In this document: piece after piece, positions 13,440-21,258 of the stretch
Layout of the letters: each line of letters starts with the position of its first letter
Position numbering within the stretch: position 1 is the stretch's first letter
Virus record (IMG/VR): IMGVR_UViG_3300018875_000004
Span: 1 to 64,000 of that record
Reading direction: 5' to 3' (one strand)
DNA from: a virus
DNA length: 64,000 nt
Program-made: the position numbers and the translations under genes
The notes under the pieces: model-generated
What the model was told of the DNA's origin: nothing
The model's input: the letters and a program-made list of their open reading frames with translations, nothing else
Database searches by the model: none

Positions 13440-13916
13440 ATGCCCTACACTCCGCTTAATCCAGGTATTAAGATTCGTGTTCGTGCTGATCGTCGAGCGA
13501 AGGATCGTGCAGCTGCTGCGGTGGCTGCCGGCCAGCGCTGGGAGTTCCGGCGCGGTATGTATGGCAACACCTACGAAGTTGTCGATCATGAGAACTTCCG
13601 CTGGTACCGCCAGGATCGTCCGGTTCATAACCAGGGAGATCTATTCGAAGGAACCCTTCCCTTCTGCTGCGACTACTGCAGGCAGATCGTTGATGAAATC
13701 GATCATGTTAATTATGAGATGATCTATGAGATGAAAGTTCGCCCCAAGCTGCCGACTGCCGCATGGAGTCGATCGCTGATCCCGCTGAAGTATGCAAGAT
13801 GTGTCGCTTGTCAAAACGGACCGCTCCCCTTCCCCTCTGCCCTTGTGGGCTATCATTTAACCGAGCTTCGTCAGAATGGAGAAGTCATATTACGTCAGGA
13901 GCGAAAAGAATCATGA
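13440..13916 (+). CDS. Zinc-binding hypothetical protein
   Basis: A 158-residue basic protein with CCDYC near residue 78 and CVAC near 120, likely one zinc site. AGGAGGA at 13427-13433 fixes the start. The region around RWEFRRGMYGNTYEVVDHENFRW may be a small beta domain. Its stop overlaps the next ATG (ATGA). No family was recognised. Confidence 0.65.
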   Translation: MPYTPLNPGIKIRVRADRRAKDRAAAAVAAGQRWEFRRGMYGNTYEVVDHENFRWYRQDRPVHNQGDLFEGTLPFCCDYCRQIVDEIDHVNYEMIYEMKVRPKLPTAAWSRSLIPLKYARCVACQNGPLPFPSALVGYHLTELRQNGEVILRQERKES

Positions 13917-14155
13917 AGCAAATCGACGAATGCTTTGACCGTCACTTCGCCGGTAAAAAGCCCTTGGCCAAAAAGTGGCAGGTCCGAAGGATTGAGCACT
14001 GCCTATTCCTCTTTCACTATCACCACAAGGTCCTCGTTTATGACACTAGGGAGAAGCGTGTAGCTTTTCAGTGGTGGGAGAAACCTGCAGACAAGCGAGG
14101 TCTCGATGCAGCAAAGGAATACCTGAAGAAGCACTTTGAGTCCAGCACGGATTAA
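13913..14155 (+). CDS. Small basic hypothetical protein
   Basis: An 80-residue basic protein starting at ATG 13913, overlapping the previous stop. It contains several His and Trp residues and a beta-hairpin-like centre. It is the last + strand gene before the replication origin. No family was recognised. Confidence 0.65.
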   Translation: MKQIDECFDRHFAGKKPLAKKWQVRRIEHCLFLFHYHHKVLVYDTREKRVAFQWWEKPADKRGLDAAKEYLKKHFESSTD

Positions 14156-14275
14156 GTCCGTCTTCTGCCATCCGTGGTTTTTCATTTCCTGTCATGCCAA
14201 ACATCTCCTCTCGAAAGCTTGTACTCTTTTTATAACCGATTCCTCGCTTGTTGACAACCCTTTTGCCGATTCGAG

Positions 14276-14602
14276 TTATCCACAGCAGCTGCATCTTTTA
14301 TATAAGATGATGTTATATGTAATTAATAAAGAGTAATTAATAGGCTTAAAATTTTTAACCCAGGGGGTTAAATTTTTTAAGGTAGAGAGACTACCTTAAA
14401 TTTTTTAAGCTAGGGCTTATCCACAGAAATCGCTACCTTAAAAATTTTAAGCTAGTGGTTATCCACAGAATTTACTACCTTAAAAAATTTAAGGTAGACA
14501 TTTTTTTCGCTACCTTAAAAATTTTAAGGTAGTAAGTTTTCATCCCGATTTCGCTACCTTAAAAAATTTAAGGTAGACGGAAAACCTACAAATTGTGGAT
14601 AA
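14276..14602. other. Iteron-type replication origin with DnaA boxes
   Basis: Five 23-bp near-perfect palindromes of the form CTACCTTAAAAATTTTAAGGTAG lie at 14391-14413, 14433-14455, 14475-14497, 14510-14532 and 14554-14576, with a degenerate sixth copy at about 14363-14385. Four consensus DnaA boxes (TTATCCACA or its complement) lie at 14276-14284, 14417-14425, 14459-14467 and 14594-14602. The region is very AT-rich and stands next to a Rep gene. Iterons plus DnaA boxes beside an initiator gene are the hallmark of theta-type plasmid origins. The 14156-14275 stretch holds no gene I can support. Confidence 0.85.
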
Positions 14603-14610
14603 CTTTTTTC

Positions 14611-14646
14611 AAAAAAAATAAGCAGAAGGACGAATCCCTCTGCTTT
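14611..14646 (-). terminator. Terminator of the rep gene
   Basis: On the - strand AGCAGAGGG pairs with CCTTCTGCT around six bases and is followed by TATTTTTTTT. It lies directly after the rep stop codon and before the iterons. Confidence 0.8.
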
Positions 14647-14650
14647 TCTC

Positions 14651-15628
14651 TTACATATATGACTGCAATGTCATGATTAATACCTTTCCATTTTCGTTGC
14701 CGGTCACACGTTGATATGAATGACGTACAATTTCTGTATACCGATCCTCGATCCAAGACGAAGCCATATCGTTTGGCGCAATCACAATCAAATGTCCATC
14801 ATCTATGATCGCGAAGGTTTCCCGGAACCAAGTGTCAAACGACATTTTGCTCATGGAGTCCTTGATAATCTCCATCATGTTCTCCCAGATCTGAACTTCT
14901 TCCTGGCTGCGATTCTTCAGCAGCTCCTCCCTTTTCATTTCCATCTGGACCACTGGAGGCGCCGTAACTTTTGACTTCGGAATCTCCCTGCTGATACCTT
15001 TGCTCATGAACTTCCGCAGCTCATCGGTGTGGTCATTCTCCTCCAGAAGGATGACCTCATGCGACTCAAACAATTTCTGCATGAATCGATTGTGTGATTC
15101 CAGCAGCCAGTCCGGCAGCTCGCTGATTTGCCTTTCGCTTAGGAAGGGAATACTGGACCGGACTTTTACTCGGGTGCTGTCATTTATCCCACCCCTATTC
15201 CTGTTTTGCGACCAGAACCGCATGACGAATCCGTACTCTTCTAAGATTGTTAAGTATTTGTTGAGTGTTACCGTACTGATTCCCATCATTTCGGCCATAT
15301 GTTCGAGTGACAAGGTTGAAACATGATCATTGATGCATAAGCTCAGGTAGTTGATGTACGTAATCGTGGCTTCTGCCCCGAGGAAGTACTGCCAATACTT
15401 GAGTAAATAATTGTCGATGATCGTCTTATTCCCGGACCGATACGGAAGGGATAAACCTAGATTCTCCAGTGAAAACCCCGCAACATCTCGTTCTGTGTAG
15501 TATACCTTTTTCATCTCATCCACCCACTCCCGCACCTCCTTGCCTTTGACTTTTCGGATGCGCTCAACCTTTTGTCCGGTTCTTTCGTAGCGATAAAAAG
15601 TAATATTGCTCTTGCTGCCTGAACTCAT
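14651..15628 (-). CDS. rep: Replication initiator with a C-terminal DnaA domain I
   Basis: A 325-residue protein. Residues about 85-150 form a winged-helix DNA-binding region (LSLEHMAEMMGISTVTLNKYL is a clear helix-turn-helix), as in plasmid and phage replication initiators. Residues about 240-320 match the N-terminal domain of DnaA: the segments MSKMSFDTWFRET and APNDMASSWIEDRY correspond to conserved DnaA domain I motifs, the part that contacts the DnaB helicase. The protein would bind the adjacent iterons and load helicase in cooperation with host DnaA at the DnaA boxes. It lacks an AAA+ ATPase domain. Two divergent promoters are visible upstream only for the + strand; its own promoter is not obvious. 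Confidence 0.85.
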   Translation of the reverse strand: MSSGSKSNITFYRYERTGQKVERIRKVKGKEVREWVDEMKKVYYTERDVAGFSLENLGLSLPYRSGNKTIIDNYLLKYWQYFLGAEATITYINYLSLCINDHVSTLSLEHMAEMMGISTVTLNKYLTILEEYGFVMRFWSQNRNRGGINDSTRVKVRSSIPFLSERQISELPDWLLESHNRFMQKLFESHEVILLEENDHTDELRKFMSKGISREIPKSKVTAPPVVQMEMKREELLKNRSQEEVQIWENMMEIIKDSMSKMSFDTWFRETFAIIDDGHLIVIAPNDMASSWIEDRYTEIVRHSYQRVTGNENGKVLIMTLQSYM

Positions 15629-15650
15629 TGCCCCAGACCTCCTTATTTCG

Positions 15651-15680
15651 TTGACAAGGAATGGTGAGCTCCGATATACT
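15651..15680 (+). promoter_or_regulatory. Strong promoter of a short divergent RNA
   Basis: TTGACA (15651-15656), 18-bp spacer, TATACT (15675-15680). It starts 23 bp from the rep start but points away from it, into a 140-base untranslated stretch ending at a strong terminator. Confidence 0.75.
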
Positions 15681-15686
15681 AGACCT

Positions 15687-15827
15687 AACCTAATAAAGCA
15701 AGACCCTTTTTTCTCTGTTTATACCAGGCCGCTTCTGATGATTCTCTCAAATTGTCAAAGATCTTTTTCGGTCTAGTATGATCGGAGTCTACCGAGCCAC
15801 CTGACCTGGGTGGCTCTTTCCTTTTTT
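15687..15827 (+). ncRNA. Short untranslated RNA upstream of rep
   Basis: The interval between a TTGACA promoter and a strong terminator contains no open frame of note, so a small RNA of about 140 bases is predicted. It is flanked by an inverted repeat: 15670-15685 is almost the reverse complement of 15770-15786, with one extra base. It is not antisense to rep, since rep lies to the other side. A role in copy control is possible but not shown. Confidence 0.5.
15794..15827 (+). terminator. Strong rho-independent terminator
   Basis: GAGCCACC (15794-15801) pairs perfectly with GGTGGCTC (15809-15816), followed by TTTCCTTTTTT. Confidence 0.88.
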
Positions 15828-15901
15828 AGATATTAACATATAAAGTTCGACTTTGGAATCCTAACCAAGAGTCACCATTCTACATAAAATTGAACAGCGG
15901 T

Positions 15902-15931
15902 TTGACAACCATTGGTTTAGTATATTATATT
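15902..15931 (+). promoter_or_regulatory. Promoter of the 15964 gene
   Basis: A perfect TTGACA (15902-15907), 18-bp spacer and TATATT (15926-15931), 33 bp before the start codon. Confidence 0.8.
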
Positions 15932-15963
15932 ATACCCAACAAGTCGTTGGGAGGAAACATTTT

Positions 15964-16506
15964 ATGAATTACGTCAAGGGACTAAATGAGGTATACTATA
16001 AATCCATCATCGTAGAGATTGACCAAAAGTTTCAAGCGCTCACAAAAAAGCTCAATATGTATGCACCAGGAATGAGTCTGATACCAACACCTGTTGTTTA
16101 TGATGGAATGCAGTACCCTTACCCTTTGGCTGCAGAAGTCAGACAAGTCTATCTTTATCTGGTCGGCAAGAGTGGTTTGCCCGAGGATATTGTAGACATC
16201 CTGGAACGGATCTGTGAACTTATCTGGGACAATACCTTCCTTAACGAAAGCAGGTATTCCATTGATTGGTTAAAATGGGAACGTACTTTGATAGGCAGGT
16301 TTGTTCGATGTGCGTACATACGGTTGATGCTGGACGCTGGCGAATCGATCACAGCCAAGCAACTTTCACTCATGGTTGGGATGACACCTGCAGGCGTGGT
16401 ACGGGCGATTACCAGCGGCAGACTCCAGGCAAAGAGAGACAAAAAGGAATGGTCAATCTCAGCCAAAGATGCGATTGAATTTATCAATCTGTATCTTCGC
16501 GGCTAA
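15964..16506 (+). CDS. Helix-turn-helix protein next to the origin
   Basis: A 180-residue protein. The C-terminal 60 residues fit an excisionase/MerR-like winged helix: ITAKQLSLMVGMTPAGVVRAI followed by a wing with GRLQAKRDKKEWSI. The N-terminal 110 residues are helical and were not recognised. GGGAGGAAAC at 15950-15959 precedes the ATG. Its place beside rep and the iterons, with its own strong promoter, suggests a role in copy control, partition or the lysogeny decision, by analogy only. Confidence 0.72.
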   Translation: MNYVKGLNEVYYKSIIVEIDQKFQALTKKLNMYAPGMSLIPTPVVYDGMQYPYPLAAEVRQVYLYLVGKSGLPEDIVDILERICELIWDNTFLNESRYSIDWLKWERTLIGRFVRCAYIRLMLDAGESITAKQLSLMVGMTPAGVVRAITSGRLQAKRDKKEWSISAKDAIEFINLYLRG

Positions 16507-16596
16507 CCAAAAAAAATCTGGTTTAGGACTGATAGGGGGAAGAGAAGAGTGAGGGACACTGAATTTGCGGAGGAAACGCCAAGGAGGAAAAGCGGC

Positions 16597-16869
16597 ATGA
16601 ATGACCCGGTGACGCAAATGGAGGTTGCAGACTTATCGAATGCTTCCCAAACACAAAAAGAGGCTGCCTTAGAGTTTTTGAGACATAAGACCGAGCTGCG
16701 TGATGATAGCGGAAACGTTGTGGGGAAAATCATCATGCCATATTTTGAAGGGAATATGCTGAAGGCGACGGTTAGGATTTTTAGCTCAACGATCCTAACT
16801 CGATCGATCGCAGAGGCCGCTAAAAACGTCTCTTCCGAAGTCTATGACCTGAAATACCTTCTGCAATAA
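16597..16869 (+). CDS. Small hypothetical protein
   Basis: A 90-residue protein starting at ATG 16597 behind AAGGAGG (16581-16587), preferred over an in-frame GTG at 16549. It follows the 15964 gene by 90 bp on the same strand. A beta-rich core (VVGKIIMPYFEG) is followed by a helix. No family was recognised. Confidence 0.65.
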   Translation: MNDPVTQMEVADLSNASQTQKEAALEFLRHKTELRDDSGNVVGKIIMPYFEGNMLKATVRIFSSTILTRSIAEAAKNVSSEVYDLKYLLQ

Positions 16870-16872
16870 AAA

Positions 16873-16902
16873 AGAGACCTGCCATCGGGCGGGTCTTTTT
16901 TA
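16873..16902 (+). terminator. Rho-independent terminator
   Basis: GACCTGCC (16876-16883) pairs with GGCGGGTC (16888-16895) with one T-G pair, followed by TTTTTTT. It ends the transcript of 15964-16869. Confidence 0.88.
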
Positions 16903-16971
16903 TGGGAACATGGGGATGTTCAAGGAGCAGGAAAAAAGGTTAGTATTTCCTATCCATATTCTACCTCATAT

Positions 16972-16985
16972 TGTAACGTGTTACA
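16972..16985. promoter_or_regulatory. Palindromic operator, copy 4
   Basis: TGTAACGTGTTACA matches the consensus fully, in an intergenic region. No good -10 box stands at the usual distance on either strand, so its target is unclear. Confidence 0.55.
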
Positions 16986-17146
16986 ATAACTATTTTTCAT
17001 ATTTCACTATTCGAAAAATTCACAACAGGAAGCCAAACATCGGAAAAAACGCAATTATGCCACACCCTTCCCAGCGGCGTCAAACCTTTTTTCAGCGGGG
17101 CCAGGTATTTTACCGCCTATCGGCGGTTTCATTTAATCGATAGCAT

Positions 17147-17178
17147 TAAAAAAGACCCCACGAATGAGGTCTTTTAAA
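17147..17178. terminator. Bidirectional terminator
   Basis: AAAAGACC and GGTCTTTT flank a 10-base loop with A and T runs on both sides, fitting termination of - strand transcripts coming from the dTMP kinase gene as well as + strand read-through. Confidence 0.65.
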
Positions 17179-17304
17179 TCATAAGCAGGGCGGCGTATCC
17201 TGATCTCTTATAACTTGCTGAACCAGCAAGCGTGTGGGGAACCTTTCCCACCTCGAATGATTTAGTATAGTAATAATAACATAAATATCTATATAAGTAA
17301 ATAT

Positions 17305-17910
17305 TTATCTATCATCCATACGATCCATTACGATGGTCAGGATATCCTCATGAATCTCATCGATTGATTTCATGCCATCGATCACTGGTGCCTTATAGTC
17401 CATGATCTTGTAAAGCATCCGGACTTTTGTCAGCAGATTCAGGTCTGACTCGTAGCGATCGTTCACGCCTCCGTTGTGCTTCCCCTTCCGCTCCATGCTA
17501 ACCTTAGCCGGAATATCAATCACGATATTCAGATCAGGCTTCCGCATTTGCTCCTGCAGGTCAACCGACCATGGAAGCGAAACTTCATTAGCTGCTGCAT
17601 ATACCAGCTGACTCATGGTATAGCGATCGAGAATCAGAACGTCAACGCCGGCTTCTTCCATCTCGACGAATTTGCCTTGCTGCGCTTGCTTATCGGCGGC
17701 CATAATCAGCTCGATCGTTTCCTGGCTGGCTTCGTATTCTTTCCGGAGCCACTTGGCGATCAGCTCGCCGGTTGGTGTATCATATCGGTGGAACTCACCC
17801 TGCTCGACTTTCAGACCCTTCTCTCGCAAGGCTTCAGTCAGCATGCGGGTCTGTGTAGCCTTGCCGCTTTTGTCCAGGCCTTCGATGGCCACAATGAATA
17901 GTTTACCCAA
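17305..17910 (-). CDS. tmk: Thymidylate kinase
   Basis: A 201-residue enzyme that phosphorylates dTMP to dTDP for DNA synthesis. The P-loop reads EGLDKSGKATQT near residues 10-21, and ILDRYTMSQLVYA matches the DR(Y/W) motif that binds the dTMP side; length is normal for the family. The TTG at 17910 is chosen as start because GGAAGG stands 9 bp upstream; it also overlaps the stop of the previous gene. A longer frame upstream lies inside the neighbouring gene. It complements the ribonucleotide reductase at 33.6-37.1 kb in supplying nucleotides. Confidence 0.9.
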   Translation of the reverse strand: MGKLFIVAIEGLDKSGKATQTRMLTEALREKGLKVEQGEFHRYDTPTGELIAKWLRKEYEASQETIELIMAADKQAQQGKFVEMEEAGVDVLILDRYTMSQLVYAAANEVSLPWSVDLQEQMRKPDLNIVIDIPAKVSMERKGKHNGGVNDRYESDLNLLTKVRMLYKIMDYKAPVIDGMKSIDEIHEDILTIVMDRMDDR

Positions 17911-18244
17911 CGGAACCATCCTTCCCGTACTTGCGCATAACAGCATCCACGATTGATTCACCAGGCAGCGTTTCGATAATATGAACGCCTCCTTGCGGTC
18001 CGATGTGGCCAAGCTCAGCCAGTGCAGACCATCCGGGCTGGAGCGGGTTTTCGGCACTTGCTCTCGAATCGATCAGCTGCTTGCCAATCAGGATACGCTG
18101 CTCGGAATTTCTGGATATGGCTTCTGCGATATATCCAAGAACTCGGTTATCTTCGTCAATGCCATCCAAGACATTCTCCATAATCTCTGCATCGGTTTTC
18201 GGCAGACTCTTCAGGATTGGCAGCGGTGTAAACTCATTTATCAT
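17903..18244 (-). CDS. Hypothetical protein upstream of tmk
   Basis: A 113-residue protein starting at ATG 18244 behind GGAGGAACG. The second half contains GGVHIIETLPGESIVDAVM, suggestive of a small alpha/beta domain. It overlaps both neighbours (11 bp upstream, 8 bp downstream), implying coupled translation with tmk. No family was recognised. Confidence 0.65.
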   Translation of the reverse strand: MINEFTPLPILKSLPKTDAEIMENVLDGIDEDNRVLGYIAEAISRNSEQRILIGKQLIDSRASAENPLQPGWSALAELGHIGPQGGVHIIETLPGESIVDAVMRKYGKDGSVG

Positions 18245-18470
18245 TTTTACGTTCCTCCGTTTGTTCCATAATGATCTGTAAAAGTTCAACTTGCACCGCC
18301 AGGGCAGCATTGGCCATCTCGCGGATATTCAGCTCTTTATCTGCAGTAACCAGCCGGATCTGCTCAAACATTTCGTCTGCTGCTTCCCCCGACCGTTCTA
18401 TCTCTGCCTGCGTCATTGCGCTTTGAAGGAGTCCTAAGAACCCCTTCGATTTGTTAAGAAATTCTTCCAT
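18234..18470 (-). CDS. Small helical acidic protein
   Basis: A 78-residue, Glu/Ala/Met-rich, entirely helical protein. It overlaps the next gene by 11 bp and the previous one by 37 bp. No family was recognised. Confidence 0.65.
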   Translation of the reverse strand: MEEFLNKSKGFLGLLQSAMTQAEIERSGEAADEMFEQIRLVTADKELNIREMANAALAVQVELLQIIMEQTEERKNDK

Positions 18471-18649
18471 GTTCTACGCTCCTCCAATAGTTCTTCGACA
18501 CTTTCAGCGGTGTCTGCCTGATCAACCAGGATGCAATACAAGGCGAGTCCGAATGCCCACATCGGGTCAACGAATTTATAAACAACCAGGATGACGCCGA
18601 TCGTGATCAGAATACGGATTCGATGGACAATACTTTTACTAATCTGCAT
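18434..18649 (-). CDS. Small membrane protein
   Basis: A 71-residue protein with two hydrophobic helices (about residues 8-25 and 28-45) and a charged C-terminal tail. GAGGAAC precedes the start on the - strand. Function unknown. Confidence 0.62.
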   Translation of the reverse strand: MQISKSIVHRIRILITIGVILVVYKFVDPMWAFGLALYCILVDQADTAESVEELLEERRTWKNFLTNRRGS

Positions 18650-18696
18650 AGTTCCTCCTTTGCTCTGGGCAGATGATGACAGCCCCTCCTCAAGGG

Positions 18697-18894
18697 CTAT
18701 TTACGGTTTTTCTTCCGCGACTGCTTGGCCAGCTTGGCCTTTTTCTTTTTGCCGGTATCCTTCTTGTGCTGCGGCTTGGTTTCCATGTACATCTGTTGGA
18801 AGTTCTTCCATGCCTTCGCTACTTGCTTCCGCTCTACGTCTGTCTGCAGATCAAGCATTTCATTGATTTGATCCGGATATTGTTCCTTGTGCAT
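18697..18894 (-). CDS. Small Lys-rich protein
   Basis: A 65-residue protein ending in an extremely basic tail (KKDTGKKKKAKLAKQSRKK). ATG 18894 follows GGGGGAACAGGGG; a longer TTG start at 18957 would overlap the preceding gene. The tail suggests binding to DNA, RNA or ribosomes. No family was recognised. Confidence 0.6.
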   Translation of the reverse strand: MHKEQYPDQINEMLDLQTDVERKQVAKAWKNFQQMYMETKPQHKKDTGKKKKAKLAKQSRKKNRK

Positions 18895-18914
18895 CCCCTG
18901 TTCCCCCTGGCGTT

Positions 18915-19208
18915 TTATTCTGGCTTCGGGAATCGCAGCAGCTTTTCCGTCGACCAATCTTCGAACAGTTCCAGCCCGGCCGGACCCAGCGTTAACGACA
19001 GATCGATCAGAGCATCAAGCTCGGCTTCTGTGCGGTAATGCTTAATCTGGTTCCAAGTGAAGCTATCGTATCCGTCTTCGAAGCGAACCAAGTAACGCAT
19101 TTTTGTATTGGATGCTTCATAGACTGTGCCGATCTTTCCTTCATGAGGAGAGAACGGGCAAGTGACAACAACTACATCTTTAGGCTGGTAACGAATAAAG
19201 TTCTTCAT
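18915..19208 (-). CDS. Hypothetical protein with an SH3-like start
   Basis: A 97-residue protein. The first 55 residues (KDVVVVTCPFSPHEGKIGTVYEA..MRYLVRFEDG) look like a small five-stranded barrel of the KOW/SH3 kind; the rest is helical. ATG 19208 follows GAAAGGGG. No specific family was fixed. Confidence 0.62.
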   Translation of the reverse strand: MKNFIRYQPKDVVVVTCPFSPHEGKIGTVYEASNTKMRYLVRFEDGYDSFTWNQIKHYRTEAELDALIDLSLTLGPAGLELFEDWSTEKLLRFPKPE

Positions 19209-19301
19209 CGGGAGACCCCTTTCAGAGTCCCTGTTATTTTCCCTTCCGGCTTCCCTTCTTCTTCCCTGGAACAAGGATCGTCGTGCCAGTCGTCATGGCC
19301 A

Positions 19302-20339
19302 TTATTGCAATGCCAGTGTCACTGTTTTTTTATCGCCATCCCACTTCGCTACGCGTTTCAGGGCGGCTGCGGCATCGCGCGATGGAACATAAGAGTCCTT
19401 GCCGACGAGTACCGTATTGCTCATGACTTGTTCATTCAGTTGTGCCTTTTTATCCTTGTTGTTGAAGCCATAGGATACGCCTGCTACAATGGCCACTGCG
19501 CGGACCGGCACGTAAGACTGGCCATCCCTCAAGAAGCCTTTCGTGGTGAGCGGTCGCATTGTTCCACCCTTCAGCTCAACAAGCACAGAAGCTTCAATGT
19601 CAGCTGCAGGTGCGTCCGCCTTTTTATCCGGAGCTGGTGCTGCCGGCTTCGTTACAGGAGCAGCAACCTGCTTGCTGTACTTGGCTTTCAGCTGAGCCAG
19701 TGTACCATTGAACTCGTTCAGATCGACAGGGCCGCCGATACCATTGACGCGGCGGCTACCGTTTGGACGTGTGCCGCCTACTTGGCCGTCAGAATATTGC
19801 CAGAAGTCCCACTCTTTCCATGCCTTGTTGTCCGTAGGCGGCATGGAAGCAGCGTAGCGAGCCATCCATACATCGTAAGCACTGTGGCTTGCGTCGAAGA
19901 TGTCGCCAAACGAGTTGCCTGTGTAGATGATCGGCTTGCGACCGGTCAGGCGCTCCACCTCTGCGAGGAATGCTTTGGAGACCTGATTAATACCAGCGTT
20001 GCTCAGGTTATTCGGATTGTTCTCGTAGTCCATAACCAGCGGGAAATCCAGTTTATCTGTACCGTATGCGTCGTTGACGGTATTCACGAAGTGGCGGGCT
20101 TCCAGAACGGCTGCATCAGCGCTGCCGGCTAGCAGGAAGTGATAAGCACCAACCATGAGCCCAGCGGCTTTCGCTGCCTTCACATGAGACGCGAATGTCT
20201 TATCTTTGAATGTCTTTCCTTCGGTTGCTTTCAGGAAGACAAAAGCGATATTGTCAGCTGCCACCTTGGCCCAATTTACTGTACCCTGGTGGTGCGAAAC
20301 GTCAATGCCTTGCACATTTCCTGCTTTACGTTTTTGCAA
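19302..20339 (-). CDS. GH25 lysozyme with a C-terminal stalk-type domain (endolysin)
   Basis: A 345-residue cell-wall hydrolase. Residues about 10-205 are a glycoside hydrolase family 25 domain: GIDVSHHQG at the start, VMDYEN with the catalytic acid pair near residue 100, and WQYSDGQV near the end. An Ala/Pro/Lys linker (about 220-250) leads to a domain with MRPLTTKGFLRDGQSYVPVRAV, as in the copper amine oxidase N-terminal-like domains of Bacillota surface proteins, probably for wall binding. There is no signal peptide, so release depends on a holin. The TTG at 20339 with AAAGGAG 8 bp upstream is the likely start. A TATAAT box followed by the phage operator stands just before it. Confidence 0.9.
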   Translation of the reverse strand: MQKRKAGNVQGIDVSHHQGTVNWAKVAADNIAFVFLKATEGKTFKDKTFASHVKAAKAAGLMVGAYHFLLAGSADAAVLEARHFVNTVNDAYGTDKLDFPLVMDYENNPNNLSNAGINQVSKAFLAEVERLTGRKPIIYTGNSFGDIFDASHSAYDVWMARYAASMPPTDNKAWKEWDFWQYSDGQVGGTRPNGSRRVNGIGGPVDLNEFNGTLAQLKAKYSKQVAAPVTKPAAPAPDKKADAPAADIEASVLVELKGGTMRPLTTKGFLRDGQSYVPVRAVAIVAGVSYGFNNKDKKAQLNEQVMSNTVLVGKDSYVPSRDAAAALKRVAKWDGDKKTVTLALQ

Positions 20340-20361
20340 GTAAAACACTCCTTTACCAAAT

Positions 20362-20375
20362 TGTAATGCGTTACA
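20362..20375. promoter_or_regulatory. Palindromic operator, copy 5 (lysozyme gene)
   Basis: TGTAATGCGTTACA lies 5 bp downstream of a perfect - strand TATAAT (20381-20386) and 22 bp before the lysozyme start, thus over the transcription start. No strong -35 is visible, so the promoter may need an activator or a phage sigma factor. Confidence 0.75.
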
Positions 20376-20417
20376 TTTGCATTATACTATAGCTTTCTGG
20401 AGAATACGACCTTATTC

Positions 20418-20900
20418 TCAAACTTTCCACTGAGAATCCCGCACCAGCAGAGAAAGCTTGATTACTGGACGCCCTACGTCAAGCGATGCACACTCCGCTT
20501 CTCGGATGTGACCGATCACGTAGAATGACTCAGACATTAGCTCGATGCTCTTTTTGCACCGGATTAAGAACTGCGCATCCCTCAGTTCTTCAAAGACAAG
20601 ATCCACGTCAATCGTCTCCTGCTGGCGGAATCCCTTTTGCGGATGCAGGTTTTGCCAGCTGTGGTCAAAACCAGCTGCGTAGATTGGCGTCCTATTGTGC
20701 GTCAGCGTTCTGGCATAGCATCTGCGCATAAAAGAGTCTTCCTCACAGCGGATCGCCATCGAAAGATTAAATCCGGACGCAAGTCCAAAATACTTGCGGG
20801 CTGCCTCCGGCTGTATATCCATCTTCTGTTCAAACAGATACCGGAGGACGTCTTGATCGTCCTCCAGAATGCTCTCCGCATAAATGGCCATGAGTTCCAT
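20418..20900 (-). CDS. Hypothetical protein with MEL-type N-terminus
   Basis: A 160-residue protein beginning MELMAIYAES, one of seven proteins in this window that share the start M-E-L-[M/L/I]-x-x-Y. The rest looks alpha/beta and was not recognised. AAGGAG precedes the start. It is 2 bp from the next upstream gene, which shares the same N-terminal motif. Confidence 0.65.
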   Translation of the reverse strand: MELMAIYAESILEDDQDVLRYLFEQKMDIQPEAARKYFGLASGFNLSMAIRCEEDSFMRRCYARTLTHNRTPIYAAGFDHSWQNLHPQKGFRQQETIDVDLVFEELRDAQFLIRCKKSIELMSESFYVIGHIREAECASLDVGRPVIKLSLLVRDSQWKV

Positions 20901-20902
20901 AA

Positions 20903-21244
20903 TCAGTTGTACTCCTTACAATTGAAGATGATTACCCAATCACCGTTATCCAGCTGCAGCTGCTCATGGTACAGGATTTGATAAGCCTGCACCGATTCAT
21001 TTAGAAAGTTCAGCACCAGAACCTTGAGGCGATCCAGCCACCCCTGCGTGACAGGCCCTTCGGATTCTTTCATAACCCAGTCTGCAATCGTCAGTGATCC
21101 TCTCATGACATTTGGGTATTCCGGATGCTTCGTAAATTCGGATACGCCCTCTATTTTCAGATCGACCACTTGCTTATTGCAATCTGTTATCCAGAGCGCG
21201 GCCGTATCGATGGTCTTTTCTGTGTATTGCTGCAGTAACTCCAT
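20903..21244 (-). CDS. Hypothetical protein with MEL-type N-terminus
   Basis: A 113-residue protein beginning MELLQQYTEKT, then an unrelated body with several Trp and Val-rich strands. GAGGAGAAGG lies just upstream on the - strand. It follows the second dnaE exon by 14 bp, so it may be co-transcribed with the polymerase. No family was recognised. Confidence 0.65.
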   Translation of the reverse strand: MELLQQYTEKTIDTAALWITDCNKQVVDLKIEGVSEFTKHPEYPNVMRGSLTIADWVMKESEGPVTQGWLDRLKVLVLNFLNESVQAYQILYHEQLQLDNGDWVIIFNCKEYN

Positions 21245-21258
21245 GCCTTCTCCTCCTC

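Larger units (their letters stand above)
16903..17304. other. Intergenic region between converging transcripts
   Basis: About 400 bp without a gene I can support. It contains a perfect copy of the phage palindrome (TGTAACGTGTTACA, 16972-16985), an ACCGCC/GGCGGT hairpin near 17112-17127, the bidirectional terminator at 17147-17178, a CTTGCTG-AAC-CAGCAAG hairpin near 17214-17230 and an AT-rich tail. An open frame at 16910-17143 has no ribosome binding site. Confidence 0.55.

Noticed and set aside
14343-14576. Regular repeats resembling a CRISPR array
   Set aside because: Repeats are palindromes with short AT-rich gaps of 12-21 bases, next to DnaA boxes and a rep gene, and no cas genes are near; they are iterons.
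16910-17143. Open reading frame of 77 codons between converging transcripts
   Set aside because: It has no ribosome binding site, crosses the previous terminator's flank, and contains an operator copy and hairpins.
17911-18057. Longer N-terminus for thymidylate kinase
   Set aside because: It lies within the preceding gene and adds residues not seen in the family; the P-loop is at the expected place from the TTG start.
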